Source: Nelumbo lutea
Taxonomy: Eukaryota; Streptophyta; Magnoliopsida; Proteales; Nelumbonaceae
Assembly (NCBI GenBank): GCA_022828595.1
Contig: JAKGHH010000003.1
Location: forward strand, 20,584,934 to 20,648,933
DNA: 64,000 nucleotides
Direction: 5' to 3'
The stretch's first letter is position 1. Each line of letters begins with the position of its first letter. This document shows positions 10,691 through 21,500 of the stretch, piece after piece. Below the pieces are notes generated by a model. It had not been told where the DNA came from. It searched no databases and was given only the letters and a program-made list of their open reading frames with translations. The translations under genes were made by a program, and so were the position numbers.

Positions 10691-13600
10691 CGTTCGTCCG
10701 ATCGTCGTATGTTTCTAATCGCAACGTTGGTATTTTGATTTCGGCCGGGATCACCGCTTCAGTGCCGTAGGTGAGGTTGAAGGGGGTTTCTCCCGTGGTT
10801 GCTTTTTTGGTAGTTCGGTGAGCCCATAAGACACTTGGTAGCTCTTCGGCCCACAATCCCTTAGCTCGATCCAGACGTGCTTTCAGTCCGCGCAAGATGG
10901 CTTTGTTCATTACTTCCGTCTGACCGTTTGCCTGCGGGTGCGCGATTGACGTGAAATTTTTCCGAATCCCCATGTTCTGGCACCACTCTTAGAACTTGAT
11001 ATCCTCGAACTGTTTGCCGTTGTCGGAGATTAGTACCCGAGGTAACCCGAACCGACATAGTATGTTCTTCCAAAAGAAGTTCTGTATGTTTCGAGCCGTA
11101 ACAGTTGCCAGAGGTTCGACTTCTATCCACTTCGTAAAGTAATCTACTGCAACAACTAAGAATTTTCTTCCGCCTATTGCTGGTGGGAATGGCCCTAGGA
11201 GGTCGAAGCCCCATTGTGCAAAGGGCCACGGGCTGGTGAGGTATTTGAGGTCGGAGGCAGGTTGATGGTGGATGTTAGCGTGCTTCTAACACTTGTCGCA
11301 TTTTCTGACGAGCTTGACAGCTTCTGCCTTCATCGTTGGCCAGTAGTATCCTTGTCGAAGTGCCTTTTGGGCGAGTGCTCTGCCCCCCAAGTGTCCGCCA
11401 CACAGGCATTCATGAGTGTCGCGGAGTACGAACTTGGCTTCGGTAGGTCGCAGGCAACACAAATAGGGGAGCGTGTACAACCGTCAGTATAATCGTTCGT
11501 CTATTATGACGTATTTGGCCGCCTGGCGCTGCACCCTCTTGGCCGCATTGCGTTCTACAGGGAGGGTTCCGTCTATCAAGAAGCTCGCGAGTGGATCGAT
11601 CTAGCTCGGCTCTGCTTCTAAGACGGGAGCGACCTCCTCTGTCCCCTCGAGAATACTAGGCCAAGGTAAGTCCTCTATGTACACAGTTCTCATATTGTTG
11701 TGACTCGTACTGGCAAACCGGGACAGGGCGTCAGCCTCAGTGTTTTCTGACCTCGAGATTTGCCTGATGATGTGTGACCGGAAGTTGAGCAGGGCTTCTT
11801 TTACTTTGGCCAAATATGCGATCATGGAGAGATTGCGTGCTTCGTACTCGCCGGTAACTTGGTTCACCACGAGTTGAGAATCGCTACAGATGACCAAGTG
11901 TTTTGCCTTTACCTTTCGCGCTAGGTCCAGCCCGGCGATCAGTGCTTCGTACTCTACCTCGTTGTTGGATGCCGCGAACTCAAAGCGTAGTGCGTATTCT
12001 AATTTTGTGCCGCCCAAGCCGCACAAGACTATTCCAGCTCCGTTGCCTTGCCGGTTCGAGGAACCGTGCACGTGAAGGATCCAAGGCTCCTCATCCCAGT
12101 TCGCGCTTCGCCTGACCCGGAGAGATGCCACACTGGCTACTACTTCACGGGGTTCGGACTCTATGGGCTCAGGAGCTTCGGGTTCGCCCGAACTGGGGAC
12201 ATCGGGCTCGACCTGTGGGGCTTTGTGGCTGAAAGTGCACTCGGCGATAAAATCTGCCAAAGCTTGGGCCTTGATAGCGGTTCTCGGTTTGTACTGGAAG
12301 TGTACTCGCTGAGTTCGATGGCCCATTTCGTCAGTCCACCAGAGACCTCAGGTTTGAGTAAAACTTGTCTAAGAGGTTTGTTAGTTAGGACGATGACGGT
12401 GTGAGCCTGGAAGTATGGGCGGAGTTTCCGAGCTGCTATTACTAGGGCGTATGCTAGTTTTTCTATCTCCGGGTACCTTGCCTCTGCACCCTGCAAAATT
12501 TTACTAAGATAATAGATGGGTCGTTGGACCCGGTTTGTTTCTTTTATCAGTACCGAACTGACCGCCTCATCGCTCGCCGAGAGGTACAATTCTAAGACCT
12601 CGCCCACCTCGGGCCGGGCTAAGGTTGGCACACTAGCGAGGTAACCTTTTAGTTCGTCGAACGCGAACTGGCAGTCCTGGGTCCACTCGAACCCTTTGCC
12701 TTTGACTACCTTGAAGAAGGGGTAGACAGCGGTCTGTTGACTTAGACAAGAAGCGGCTTAGAGCGGCTATGTGGCCGTTTAGCCTCTGAACCTCTTTTAC
12801 TTTCCAAGGTGGTTTCATATCTAGAATGGCTTTTAATTTGTCCGGGTTGGCCTCAATACCGCGCCGATTGACAATGTAGCCTAGGAACTTGCCCGAGGTG
12901 ACACCGAAGACACACTTGTTAGGGTTCAACTTCATGCTAAACCGACACAGGATTTGGAAAACAGAATCTAAGTCTTGTATTAATTCTTGTGAAAACTGAG
13001 TCTTGACGACCATGTCGTCTACATAGCACTCTATCTTCGTACCAATCAGGGCCGAAATATCCTATTTACAAGTCTTTGGAAAGTCGCTCCGGCATTTTTT
13101 AGTCCGAAGGGCATGACTTTGTAGCAATACAGGCCGAACTCGGTTATGAAGCTGGTTTTTTCCTCATCGGATGGGTCCATCCTAACTTGGTTGTAGCCCA
13201 AGTAGGCGTCCAGGAAGCTTAGCAACTCGTTTCCCGAGGTCACGTCCACTAGGCGGTCAATTCTGGGGAGGGGGGAGCAATCTTTCGGGCAAGCTCGGTT
13301 CAGGTCGGTATAGTCGACGTACATGCGCCACTTGCCGCTTGCCTTTTTTACCAACACCGGGTTGGCCACCCAGCTCGGGTAATGGACTTCCCTTATGAAG
13401 TTTGCTGCGAGGAGCTTCTCGACCTCCTCGTCGACCGCTCTCCAGCGTTCTGGGGCTAAGTTGCATTTCTTCTGTCTAACGGGTCTGACTACAGGGTCAG
13501 TATTAAGTTTGTGAGTTATCAGTCCGGGGCTAATGCCGGGCATGTCGGCCGCGGACCAGGCAAAAATATCTAAATTTTGAAGTAAAAAACTCACCAGTTC

Positions 13601-16198
13601 GGCTCATAGGGGGTCTTCGATGGAAGCTCCGATGCTTAGTGTGCGAGCTGGGTCCGTAGCTGAAGTCGGGATTGCGACAGTTTCCTCCGTGGGCGAAGCT
13701 CGTTCCTCACCTTGCTCCGCAGGCCGCTCCAGTTCGAGGTCGTCGGCCGCCTTGGTTTTTCCCTTCAGGGCGGCAACGTAGCACTTGCGGGACTCGAGCT
13801 GGTCGCCCCGCGCTACCCCTATACCAAAGTCCGTAGGGAACTTCATGGCCAAATAGTAGGTGGAGACCGCTGCCCGTAGGATATGCGTGATCGGCCACCC
13901 TATTATGGCATTGTATGGGGAGGGGGTCGCGACTACTAGGAACTCATGGTTGAGTCTGACCGCACAAGGCCATGTGCCGACTTCCACAGGGACAATTACT
14001 TTTCCGAGGGGTCTGACTTCCTCTCCGCTGAAACCCACCAGGGGAGTGTTCGCGGGCTTCAGCTCGCTCCTCTATAACTGTAGCTGGTCAAATGCTGATT
14101 TGAAGAGGATGTCCGCTGAGCTGCCCGAATCTACGAGTACGCGCCTGACCTCGAAGTCGCTGATCCTTAGTTTAATGACAAGCGCGTCATCATGGGGGTA
14201 GTGGACTCCTCGCGCGTCGTCCTCCGTGAAAAAGATTGGTTCTTCGGTCTTTGGTCTCTTTGGGGGTTCCGTTCTTCGAGGGCCGCTTCGCGAATTGAAG
14301 TCCGGGCTGCTGCCGAGGTACACCCCGCTACCACCGAACCTCCCACTATTACATGGATGGTTCCCCGAACTGGTCTCTCTTCCGGAGGCTTCTTCTGCAA
14401 CGGTTCGGCAGGTCTGTTGCTAGACTCGGGGGCATCCTTTTCGTGCTCCCCTTGCCAATTTGCTTTATTGTCATTGTTGTGCTGTACAAAGTTTCTCAAG
14501 TATCCGCGACGGATGAGCCCCTCTATCTCGTCCCGGAGGTTATTACACTGTTCGGTGCTATGACCATGGTCTCTATGGAAACTACAATACAAATTCTTAT
14601 TTCTCTCGTTCGGATTTCCCTTTAGGCGAGGTGGCCACTTAACGTACGGAGCGTCTTTGATTGTCATTAAGATCTCTGTCCGCCTCGTGTTTAACGGCGT
14701 GTAGTCCGTCCGAACTGCTAGGGGGGCCCGGAATGTGATTCGGCTTTGGCTCCCGGGTCGGGTTTTTTCTATTCATCGGGTTGGAGAGCTCGCCTTCTCT
14801 CTTTCTTTTCTCGTTCCCGCCTTCGGTTCGTTGGTTGATTTCTTCCTCTGTCCTCATGAACTTATCCGCGAGTTTGAGGAATTCGGCCACGGTTGCGGGC
14901 TGGTTGGCCACCATGTGCCATTTGAATTCTTTGTGCGTCACCCCTCTTTTGGCCGCCGCGAGCTGCATTGCGGGGTCCAACCGCGGTATCTGCAAGCATG
15001 CTTCGTTGAATCGCTTGATGTAGCCCCGAATAGATTCTGCTTCTCTTTGGACTACTCCGAAGATGCTTTCCTCCGTTCTGGGGCACCATTGGCTGGTGAC
15101 GAAATGTGTGGTGAAGACTTGCACGCACTGGGCCCAACACTTTATCGACCCGGGGGCCAGGTTCCTGTACCAAGTGCGGGCTACCCCCCTGAGGGTGGTG
15201 GTAAAGGCCATGCACATGCACGATTCACTGGCACTGGCGAGGTGCATTTGCGACTGAAAGGCGTCAACGTGGTCGTTGGGGTCGAAGGACCCGTCGTACT
15301 TGTCCAGAGGTGGGAGCTTGAAGTCTCTGGGTAAGGGGACCGCCAGGAGTTCCGATGCGAGGGGGGAAGGAACGGAGAGAGCCGGGGTAGCCCCTACCTC
15401 GCCCAAGCTCATGTCTTTGCCTCTGAATTCCGACAAGGCACGGGTGGTGGTTCGGCGACTTTGTCGGCGCCTTCGCCGTTGAGCGGGCCTTGTACTGGCG
15501 CTGCTGGCCTCCGTGTTACCGAGCTCGATGGGCCCGGAATGCTGGTAGTCTGCCGACAGGGCGCTGAATCGGTTTTCGGTGAGCGGGAGCTCGGGCTCGG
15601 AGCACCGGGGTGCCGACCTCGCGGGCGAGGTTCCCGACCCGCCCGCGGGTTGCGAGGCGGGGATGACATTTTTCTCTCTTCGGCCTGGGGACGAGGCCTG
15701 GCTGTTGGGGTGGTTCTGGGGTCGGGAGGCCTTCGCTTGGTGGGGACGCCCATCCTGCGGGGAGGCCTTGACCGACCTTGGAGCGGGGTGGGAAGGCGGA
15801 AGTAGTGGTTGGTTCAGTGGCAGTTGGGGGAGCTGCTGTTGATAGTGATACTGGGAGATGTTGTGCAATACTTGGTGCTGGTGAAGCTGGTGTTGTTGGA
15901 ACTGTTGCATTTGGGCTTGCATTGCCCGCATGCACTGCATCAGGTCCTCCAACCGGTTTTGGCTAGCTGCCAGGGGGACGGCAGCCGGTTCAGTGAAGGT
16001 TGTCTCAATGGGGAGAGGAAAGGGGATGCTTGTGGTAGGAGGGTTTACGGGTGCCACTGCTTGTGGCGCGTTCAAGCTGGGGATCCCATCCACCGAAAGG
16101 GGGATGGTGAACTGTCCAACGCACACTACGGGGACTTGAAGTCGCTCCCCGGTGGCGTTTGTCTCCGTGCCACGTCCGGTGTTGCTGGAGGAGGCCAT
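10677..16198 (-). pseudogene. gag-pol of element A (decayed)
   Basis: Domains in minus-strand order. Gag starts at 16198 (MASSSNTGRG) and shows WYRNLAPGSIKCW; an intact frame runs to 14639. A Cys/His knuckle-like CSFHRDHGHSTEQC lies near 14580. The protease active site VDSGSSAD is at about 14102-14134. Reverse transcriptase runs from about 13594 to 12633, with YVDD near 13010. A first RNase H is at about 12631-12340. A second RNase H at about 12160-11700 has HVHGSSN where HVDGSSN is expected, so a catalytic Asp is lost. The integrase zinc-binding part is at 11480-11286, followed by the core with a TAA stop at 10989-10991 and HPQANGQTEV. The frame shifts several times and the integrase C-terminus is missing. 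It cannot make a full polyprotein. Confidence 0.9.
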
Positions 16199-16266
16199 GA
16201 GTGTTGGTTTTTTTTTTGGAGAAAAGGGGTTATCGAAGTTTGGAGGGAGGCTTTTTGAAGCATTTT

Positions 16267-16284
16267 CCCACAAACGATGCCAAT
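16267..16284 (-). other. primer-binding region of element A
   Basis: Directly inside the 5' LTR the minus strand reads ATTGGCATCGTTTGTGGG. Element B has ATTGGCGTTGTCTGTGGG at the same place. The shared TGGC-TGTGGG pattern is common in Tat-lineage elements; the priming tRNA was not identified. Confidence 0.7.
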
Positions 16285-17237
16285 TGATGGAGCGCGAACG
16301 GGGTAGCAGGGATCCTGAAACGGATGAGATGGAGAAGCTCTGGGGGGAACCCGGTGTAGAGGCTTCGAAGCTCAAGTTAGAATCCTTCAAAAGCAAGGTA
16401 ATACCAGATAGCGCAAAGTTTGCATACCTCTGTTGTCGGGGGGCAGGGGGCTCTTATAGTCACCTCGTGCACTCGTCCCGGGGCCCTTGTCAGGTCAAGT
16501 ATGATTACCCTTGTGCTTGTCAATTCAGCCGTCGTCCTTTCTGCTGAGACAGAACCGTCGTTGCCTAACCGTCATCTAACTGGAGATGGCGGTGTCGGTG
16601 GCGGTGTCAGGTGGCTGTTTAGGGTACTGCCGCCAAACGTCAGATCCCAAGTCAGTCAGGCGCGACGCCCTTGGGCACGAACTTCCTTAGTGTCAGGCGT
16701 GGTACGACTTGTTTGGTTTTGGTGCCAAGTGATGCGAAGTGCTGAGCGAGGCGGTCTTGAGCTCGGAGGTATCTATAGGGCAGGTCAGTTCGGCGAAGTG
16801 TATCCCGAGCTGTTACAAGGTGGGTAAGTTCGGCGAAGTGTGTCCCGAGCTGTTATAAGGGTCAGTTCGATGAAGTGTGTCCCGAGCTGTTACAAGGTGG
16901 GTCAGTTCGGCGAAGTGTATCCCGAGCTGTTACAAGGTGGGTCAGTTCGGCGAAGTGTGTCCCGAGCTGTTACAAGGTGGGTCAGTTCGGCAAAGTGTGT
17001 CCCGAGCTGTTACAAGGTGGGTCAGTTCGGCGAAGTGTATCCCGAGCTGTTATAAGGTGGGTCAGTTCGGCGAAGTGTGTCCCGAGCTGTTACAAGGTGG
17101 GTCAGTTCGGGCCCCCGATAGGGAGCTCAGTCCGCTAGTGCCCCCTTGTTCCCGCCTAGGCTTGGCCCCTTTTGCCGAGCTGTTGTTTCTGCCACGTGTC
17201 ACGTAATAGAGAGGTCGGGCCAAATCTTCCTTCATCA
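16285..17237 (-). repeat. 5' LTR of element A
   Basis: A 953-base LTR matching 8126-9033 apart from scattered substitutions, eight instead of six tandem units, and absence of a 36-base segment near its plus-strand left end. The long gag frame runs back into it on the minus strand (to 16396), but the methionine at 16198 aligns with the element B gag start and is preferred. Confidence 0.9.
16784..17110. repeat. 40-bp tandem repeat in 5' LTR of element A
   Basis: Units start at 16784, 16824, 16861, 16901, 16941, 16981, 17021 and 17061, with a partial at 17101. One unit (16824) is 37 bases, like one in the other LTR but at a different place in the order. Variants such as GTGTAT/GTGTGT and TATAAGG/TACAAGG are scattered among units. 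Confidence 0.9.
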
Positions 17238-17242
17238 GTATT
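17238..17242. repeat. target site duplication of element A (right)
   Basis: GTATT, identical to 8121-8125. Confidence 0.85.
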
Positions 17243-17497
17243 GATGCAGCTTTTTGAAGAAACGGTGCTAATTGAGCATTGTAGATGTGTTTAACAAAAA
17301 AAACACTTAACAAGTTTTTGATTGAGCCGCTCTCTAAAATCCTGTGAACCATTTATCAAAAAAACACCAATTTTGACGTTTTTCATTTTTAAGATCGATT
17401 TTTCACTGTTTGGCTTATATGGTGTTTGAAGGCACTAAGGTGTAAAAATTGTACAAAATGTTTTATCTTATAAATGCCACCGATACCAAACAACCCC
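17243..17497. mobile_element. main part of the split Tourist-like MITE
   Basis: Continuation of the MITE whose tip is at 8110-8125. It is AT-rich, has no coding capacity, and ends CGATACCAAACAACCCC before TTA at 17498-17500. The empty-site join restores a continuous terminal repeat (GGTGTTTGGTATTG against GTTGTTTGGTATCG). Confidence 0.6.
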
Positions 17498-17519
17498 TTA
17501 ATTTAGGTGAATAGAGTTA

Positions 17520-17675
17520 AAATCAGCCTCCCACAAGATAGTTTCCCACGTCTCATAACATGTCCTTGCCGTGTATGGGGGCAATCTCTCGATAATGTCT
17601 CATCATTTCTAGTATTTGATCATCGGGAGATGTACTATAGGACGTTGTGGAAACTATCTTGTAGGGGGCTGATTT
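17520..17675. repeat. hairpin (MITE-like) repeat
   Basis: The left end AAATCAGCCTCCCACAAGAT and the complement of the right end ATCTTGTAGGGGGCTGATTT form an inverted repeat that continues through GTTTCCCACGTC and GGACGTTGTGGAAAC. It is about 156 bases with no coding capacity. It is related in its inner words to the hairpins at 7461-7638 and 56380-56630. Confidence 0.55.
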
Positions 17676-18510
17676 GAACTCAGCTAAGCGTGTTGCTACT
17701 TGCTAAGAGCGACTAAGCAAGGCTATTTGATTGAGAGCTCTCAGCCATCAGATATGCTATCTTGGCATTTGGTGGGCTCCATTGATGTCTCCAGAATGAG
17801 ACCAGATCTACTCTTCACATCTGACGCCTCACACGGACATCCTATCATGCATTGGAAACATCTTCCGTACTTATTAGTTATAATTCATAGGAGCACGGTG
17901 GATGTGCTTGTGAGGCGCACCTCAAACATATATATTTGCGCCCCACAATATATCCCAACTATGTATTAAGACTTAGGGAGATGTTCCCAAGGCTGAGATG
18001 TCATGTGGGGACTGATTTGAACTCGTACATGTGGGGCGCAGATTTGATCTCGTCGATGTTGTGCACTGCTTTTCTATTCTACCAAAACTTAACTGTAACC
18101 AGAGTTATGGATCCGGATGCGCCCCAACAGGGTCTTTTCGGGATACAGCTAGACAGTCAGTCCACTCTAGTCTCCTACCAATACAGATTACAGTTACAGA
18201 TGGAGCCATGGAAGTTTTAGAGGGGCTTACCTTCTCCCCGCCCACCGCCCACCTCCCACCTCGAAACCATGAGCTGGAATCTCGTAAGCTTTGCTCTCAG
18301 GCCTCAACTGTTCCTTCAATCAATTTATCTTTTTCGTTCATTCTGACCCTTTATCCTCTTTCTTCTGAAAACTGTAAAATTTTATGTCAAGTAACGAAAC
18401 TCTGATTTCAGCTACGAACCTAAGCAACTTGGTTCAAATTATTTAGCTCCAGACGGTAAATACAAACCTTTCTAGTTTCCACCCAAAGCCATCAAACATA
18501 CGCAAAAGGG
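17676..18510. other. upstream region of RPOT gene
   Basis: No gene is supported. A further degraded hairpin of the GGGGCGCA/TGCGCCCC type lies near 17917-18050. Sequence from about 18230 to 18510 is pyrimidine-rich and is likely the promoter and 5' untranslated region of the polymerase gene. Open frames of 89-124 codons here show no protein features. Confidence 0.5.
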
Positions 18511-21500
18511 ATGTGGAGAAATATAGTGAAACAAGCCTGTTCAACCAACTTTTTTTCCCGCGATTCCTCTTATATGTTACGCACTTTTGGTGTTGTGGGC
18601 TACTCTCAGTATCCCGTTTTTCACGATAAAGCCAGACAGTTAGAGCTGAAAAGCAGCATAAATGCTGGGTTTTCTGAAAGTTGTTTTCTTCGAAATGGGG
18701 AATCACCATCCAAAGAAGACGATTTGGGAATACTCAGTTTTGGGTGTTTCAGGAACTCGATGGGTCTTTCCAGGTTTTCGAATCATCCCAAGGGTTACGC
18801 TAGTGTTGCCGAGGTTCTCTCTTCAACGGATGCGGAGGAAGATGTCTCTGTTGTTGACGAGATTCAGGAATTATTGGAGGAGATGAGCAAAGAAGAGAAG
18901 GAACTTGAATTCAGTCATCAGAAACAGACAAAATTGGTTGGAGGAATGGGGCAAGGGAAGTACCTATTGCTTCGGAGGAGGCAAGTGAAGATTGAGACAG
19001 AGGCGTGGGAACAGGCTGCCAAGGAGTACAAGGAGCTTCTTATGGACATGTGTGAACAGAAACTGGCTCCCAATTTGCCTTACATGAAGTCGTTGTTCCT
19101 TGGTTGGTTCGAGCCATTACGTGATTGCATTGCAGCAGAGCAGGAATTGTGTAGGAAAGGAAAGAACAGGACTGCTTATGCTCCATATTTTGATCAATTG
19201 CCAGCAGAGATGATGTCAGTTATTACGATGCATAAGCTCGTGGGGTTGCTAATGACGGGAGGAGAACATGGCAGTGCTAGGGTGGTCCAAGCTGCTTGCA
19301 TGATAGGTCAAGCCATTGAGAATGAGGTAGGTGATCTTTCATTTGAATCAAGTACTTGATTTATTATTACTTAATATGAGAGACCTTTTCTTCTTTTTAT
19401 TTACAACTAAATTCTAGTTTGAATCTGTTTATTTCCATCCCTGTAAAAGGATGGAAGACAAGCCCATTTGAATGAAAAACTTATGTTTGACTGCCTGCAA
19501 ATGGGTTCCATTTCTCTCGGTTTTTTTTTGGAATTTCTTTTTGTTGATTATAAATAATTTATTAAGAGATGTAGAGAAATATGACTAAAGTCATTTTGGA
19601 CTTTAAGAGAGGGGAAGGGAATGTTTCAAACTTAGTGAGGTGAACCAACGGAGAGGTTAAATCAAGAATGAAATTACCTTTTTTATCAGTACCGAGATAA
19701 CATCATTTATCTGAAATACAGCATATGTTCTACTCTAGATATGAGATGGGGAACCAAAAAGTAAAAAGGGATAAACAGTCACAAATGGGCTTACCGGTTC
19801 CAAAAGAGTAAAAAAAAAAAAAAATCACAGATGGCCTATAGTATCCTTTGGTGGTAGTGAGGGGACATTTTGGACCAAATATTATAGATTTCCTGAGTGC
19901 GGCAAAGGTGAGTGACAGAAGCAGATTAGAAAGTAAGAATCAGTTCAAGAATGAGAATTGCGAAGCCTTTCTAGCACAAATGTTGTTTCACTTGTTTTCT
20001 ATATATGTCTATTTTATCATATGTGCAATAACAAGTGATGCATCTAATGATTGGAGGGACTCAAAAACTGTAATTGGCTGGATGAATGGTGCAATATCTG
20101 GCCTATAGACCTTTAGACATCAAATTTAGGAAGCAAGACATCTAGTTTAGAGATTAGAAGCAGTGCCTGTTTTGGTGCCTCAGCCCGTTAATTGCTAATT
20201 GTCTTGCAAATTCTCTAGCTCATGAAGTGTAGTGGTTATTATCTGGACTGAACTGTTTTTTCAGCTCTCTTAGGAGGGCCTTGTTAGCAGTATTGGGACC
20301 ATATATAATGTTATTAAACATATAGAGATGGTGTACCTGCTGTAAATATACACCGAGTATACTATCAATGAAACTCTTTCAAGTTACTGATAAAAATGTT
20401 TGGTGGCCCTTCTCCATGGGCTGAAATTGGCCAAACAGTTGGGGCTTCAGCAACATGAAATGAAAGGTGATCCAAAACTACTGATAGGGTGGATGCAGAC
20501 TAGAAATTGGGGCATGGACCCACAGACAGGTCATGAGGGAGATTTTTCATTTAACAAGGGAGATTGATGTCAACTTCAAGTGGTAGAACAAGCCGATAGT
20601 TTAGCTAAACAAGGGACAAATAGAGGGGAACTCTTTTGGGATGCTTTGTAATTGTTTTTAGCACTCTTGTCTTGGGTTCTGATCGATGCAACTTCTTTAG
20701 TTATTAATCAAAAGTTACTGTTTCCTATCAAAATAAATAAATAAAAATAAAAAAGGTGATGCATCTAACTTTTTTATCAGCTTCACATGTCTTAGTTATC
20801 TTCAGCTATTTTTCTCCCTTCTTGTGTTTGTATGTTCAGAAAAAAACCCATGGTCATGTTGAATCTTGATAGTTCATATGGAGACAGATTCTTCATTGGA
20901 AAGATTATTAAAAGTAGCATATCAATAAAAAAAGTTCACTGGAAAGAGACTGAAAATTACCAATATCAGCAGCTGATTTGAGGAGGTTCCTGCCTGAGAC
21001 CCTTCAATCCTACTTAAGAGGAACTCAGAAATTAAATTCTATTCATCAACTTATAGATCACTAGGCATTTTTCTTCTTCTTCTTGAGGGAGACAAAACTA
21101 ATGCAATTCAATTGCGCCAAAGGGTTGTTCCGGGGCCAAAGCACCCCTACACATGCTAAATGAAATCCTTATCAACCTTGAAGGTTCAGGCTAGATGGGT
21201 TCCTAGGGAAATGAAGGCTAGTAAATGTGTACATGTGTTGCACGTGGTGATTTCAGATGATAATAACAACAACAATTTTAATCTCTATCAGAATCCATAT
21301 AACGAAGACAAGTAATTGAAGCATGCTATACTAGTGGGTTTATTGGTTTTAAATTTTGTATTCCATGTCCATCATTAATAAAAATAGTTCTTATTATATC
21401 ACACATATTTTTGTTTAATATGATAAACATATATAATATTTTTTTGAATATATATAATATTAGAGATGTGCCCAAATGTTTATTACAAATTTTCTGAACT

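Larger units (their letters stand above)
8126..17237 (-). mobile_element. Ty3/gypsy LTR retrotransposon A (Tat lineage)
   Basis: A 9112-base element with LTRs at 8126-9033 and 16285-17237, both with TGAT...ATCA ends, and flanked by GTATT. Sense strand is minus: the primer-binding region lies at 16267-16284 and the polypurine tract at 9034-9050. The order gag, protease, reverse transcriptase, RNase H, second RNase H, integrase is the gypsy order. The second RNase H and an antisense gene beside the 3' LTR mark the Tat lineage (Ogre/Retand/TatI-type elements). Frameshifts and an internal stop break pol, and the region joining integrase to the antisense gene is deleted compared with element B. 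The copy is therefore non-autonomous. Confidence 0.93.

Noticed and set aside
14735..15334. 199-codon plus-strand frame across gag of element A
   Set aside because: It is a shadow of the GC-rich gag frame on the other strand, with no family motif and no counterpart in element B.
16198..16396. Extension of gag of element A upstream into the LTR
   Set aside because: The frame is open by chance through the primer-binding region; the methionine at 16198 aligns with the gag start of element B.
17700..18405. Open frames of 89-124 codons upstream of RPOT
   Set aside because: No recognisable protein, low conservation signals and overlap with a degraded hairpin repeat; more likely promoter and spacer.
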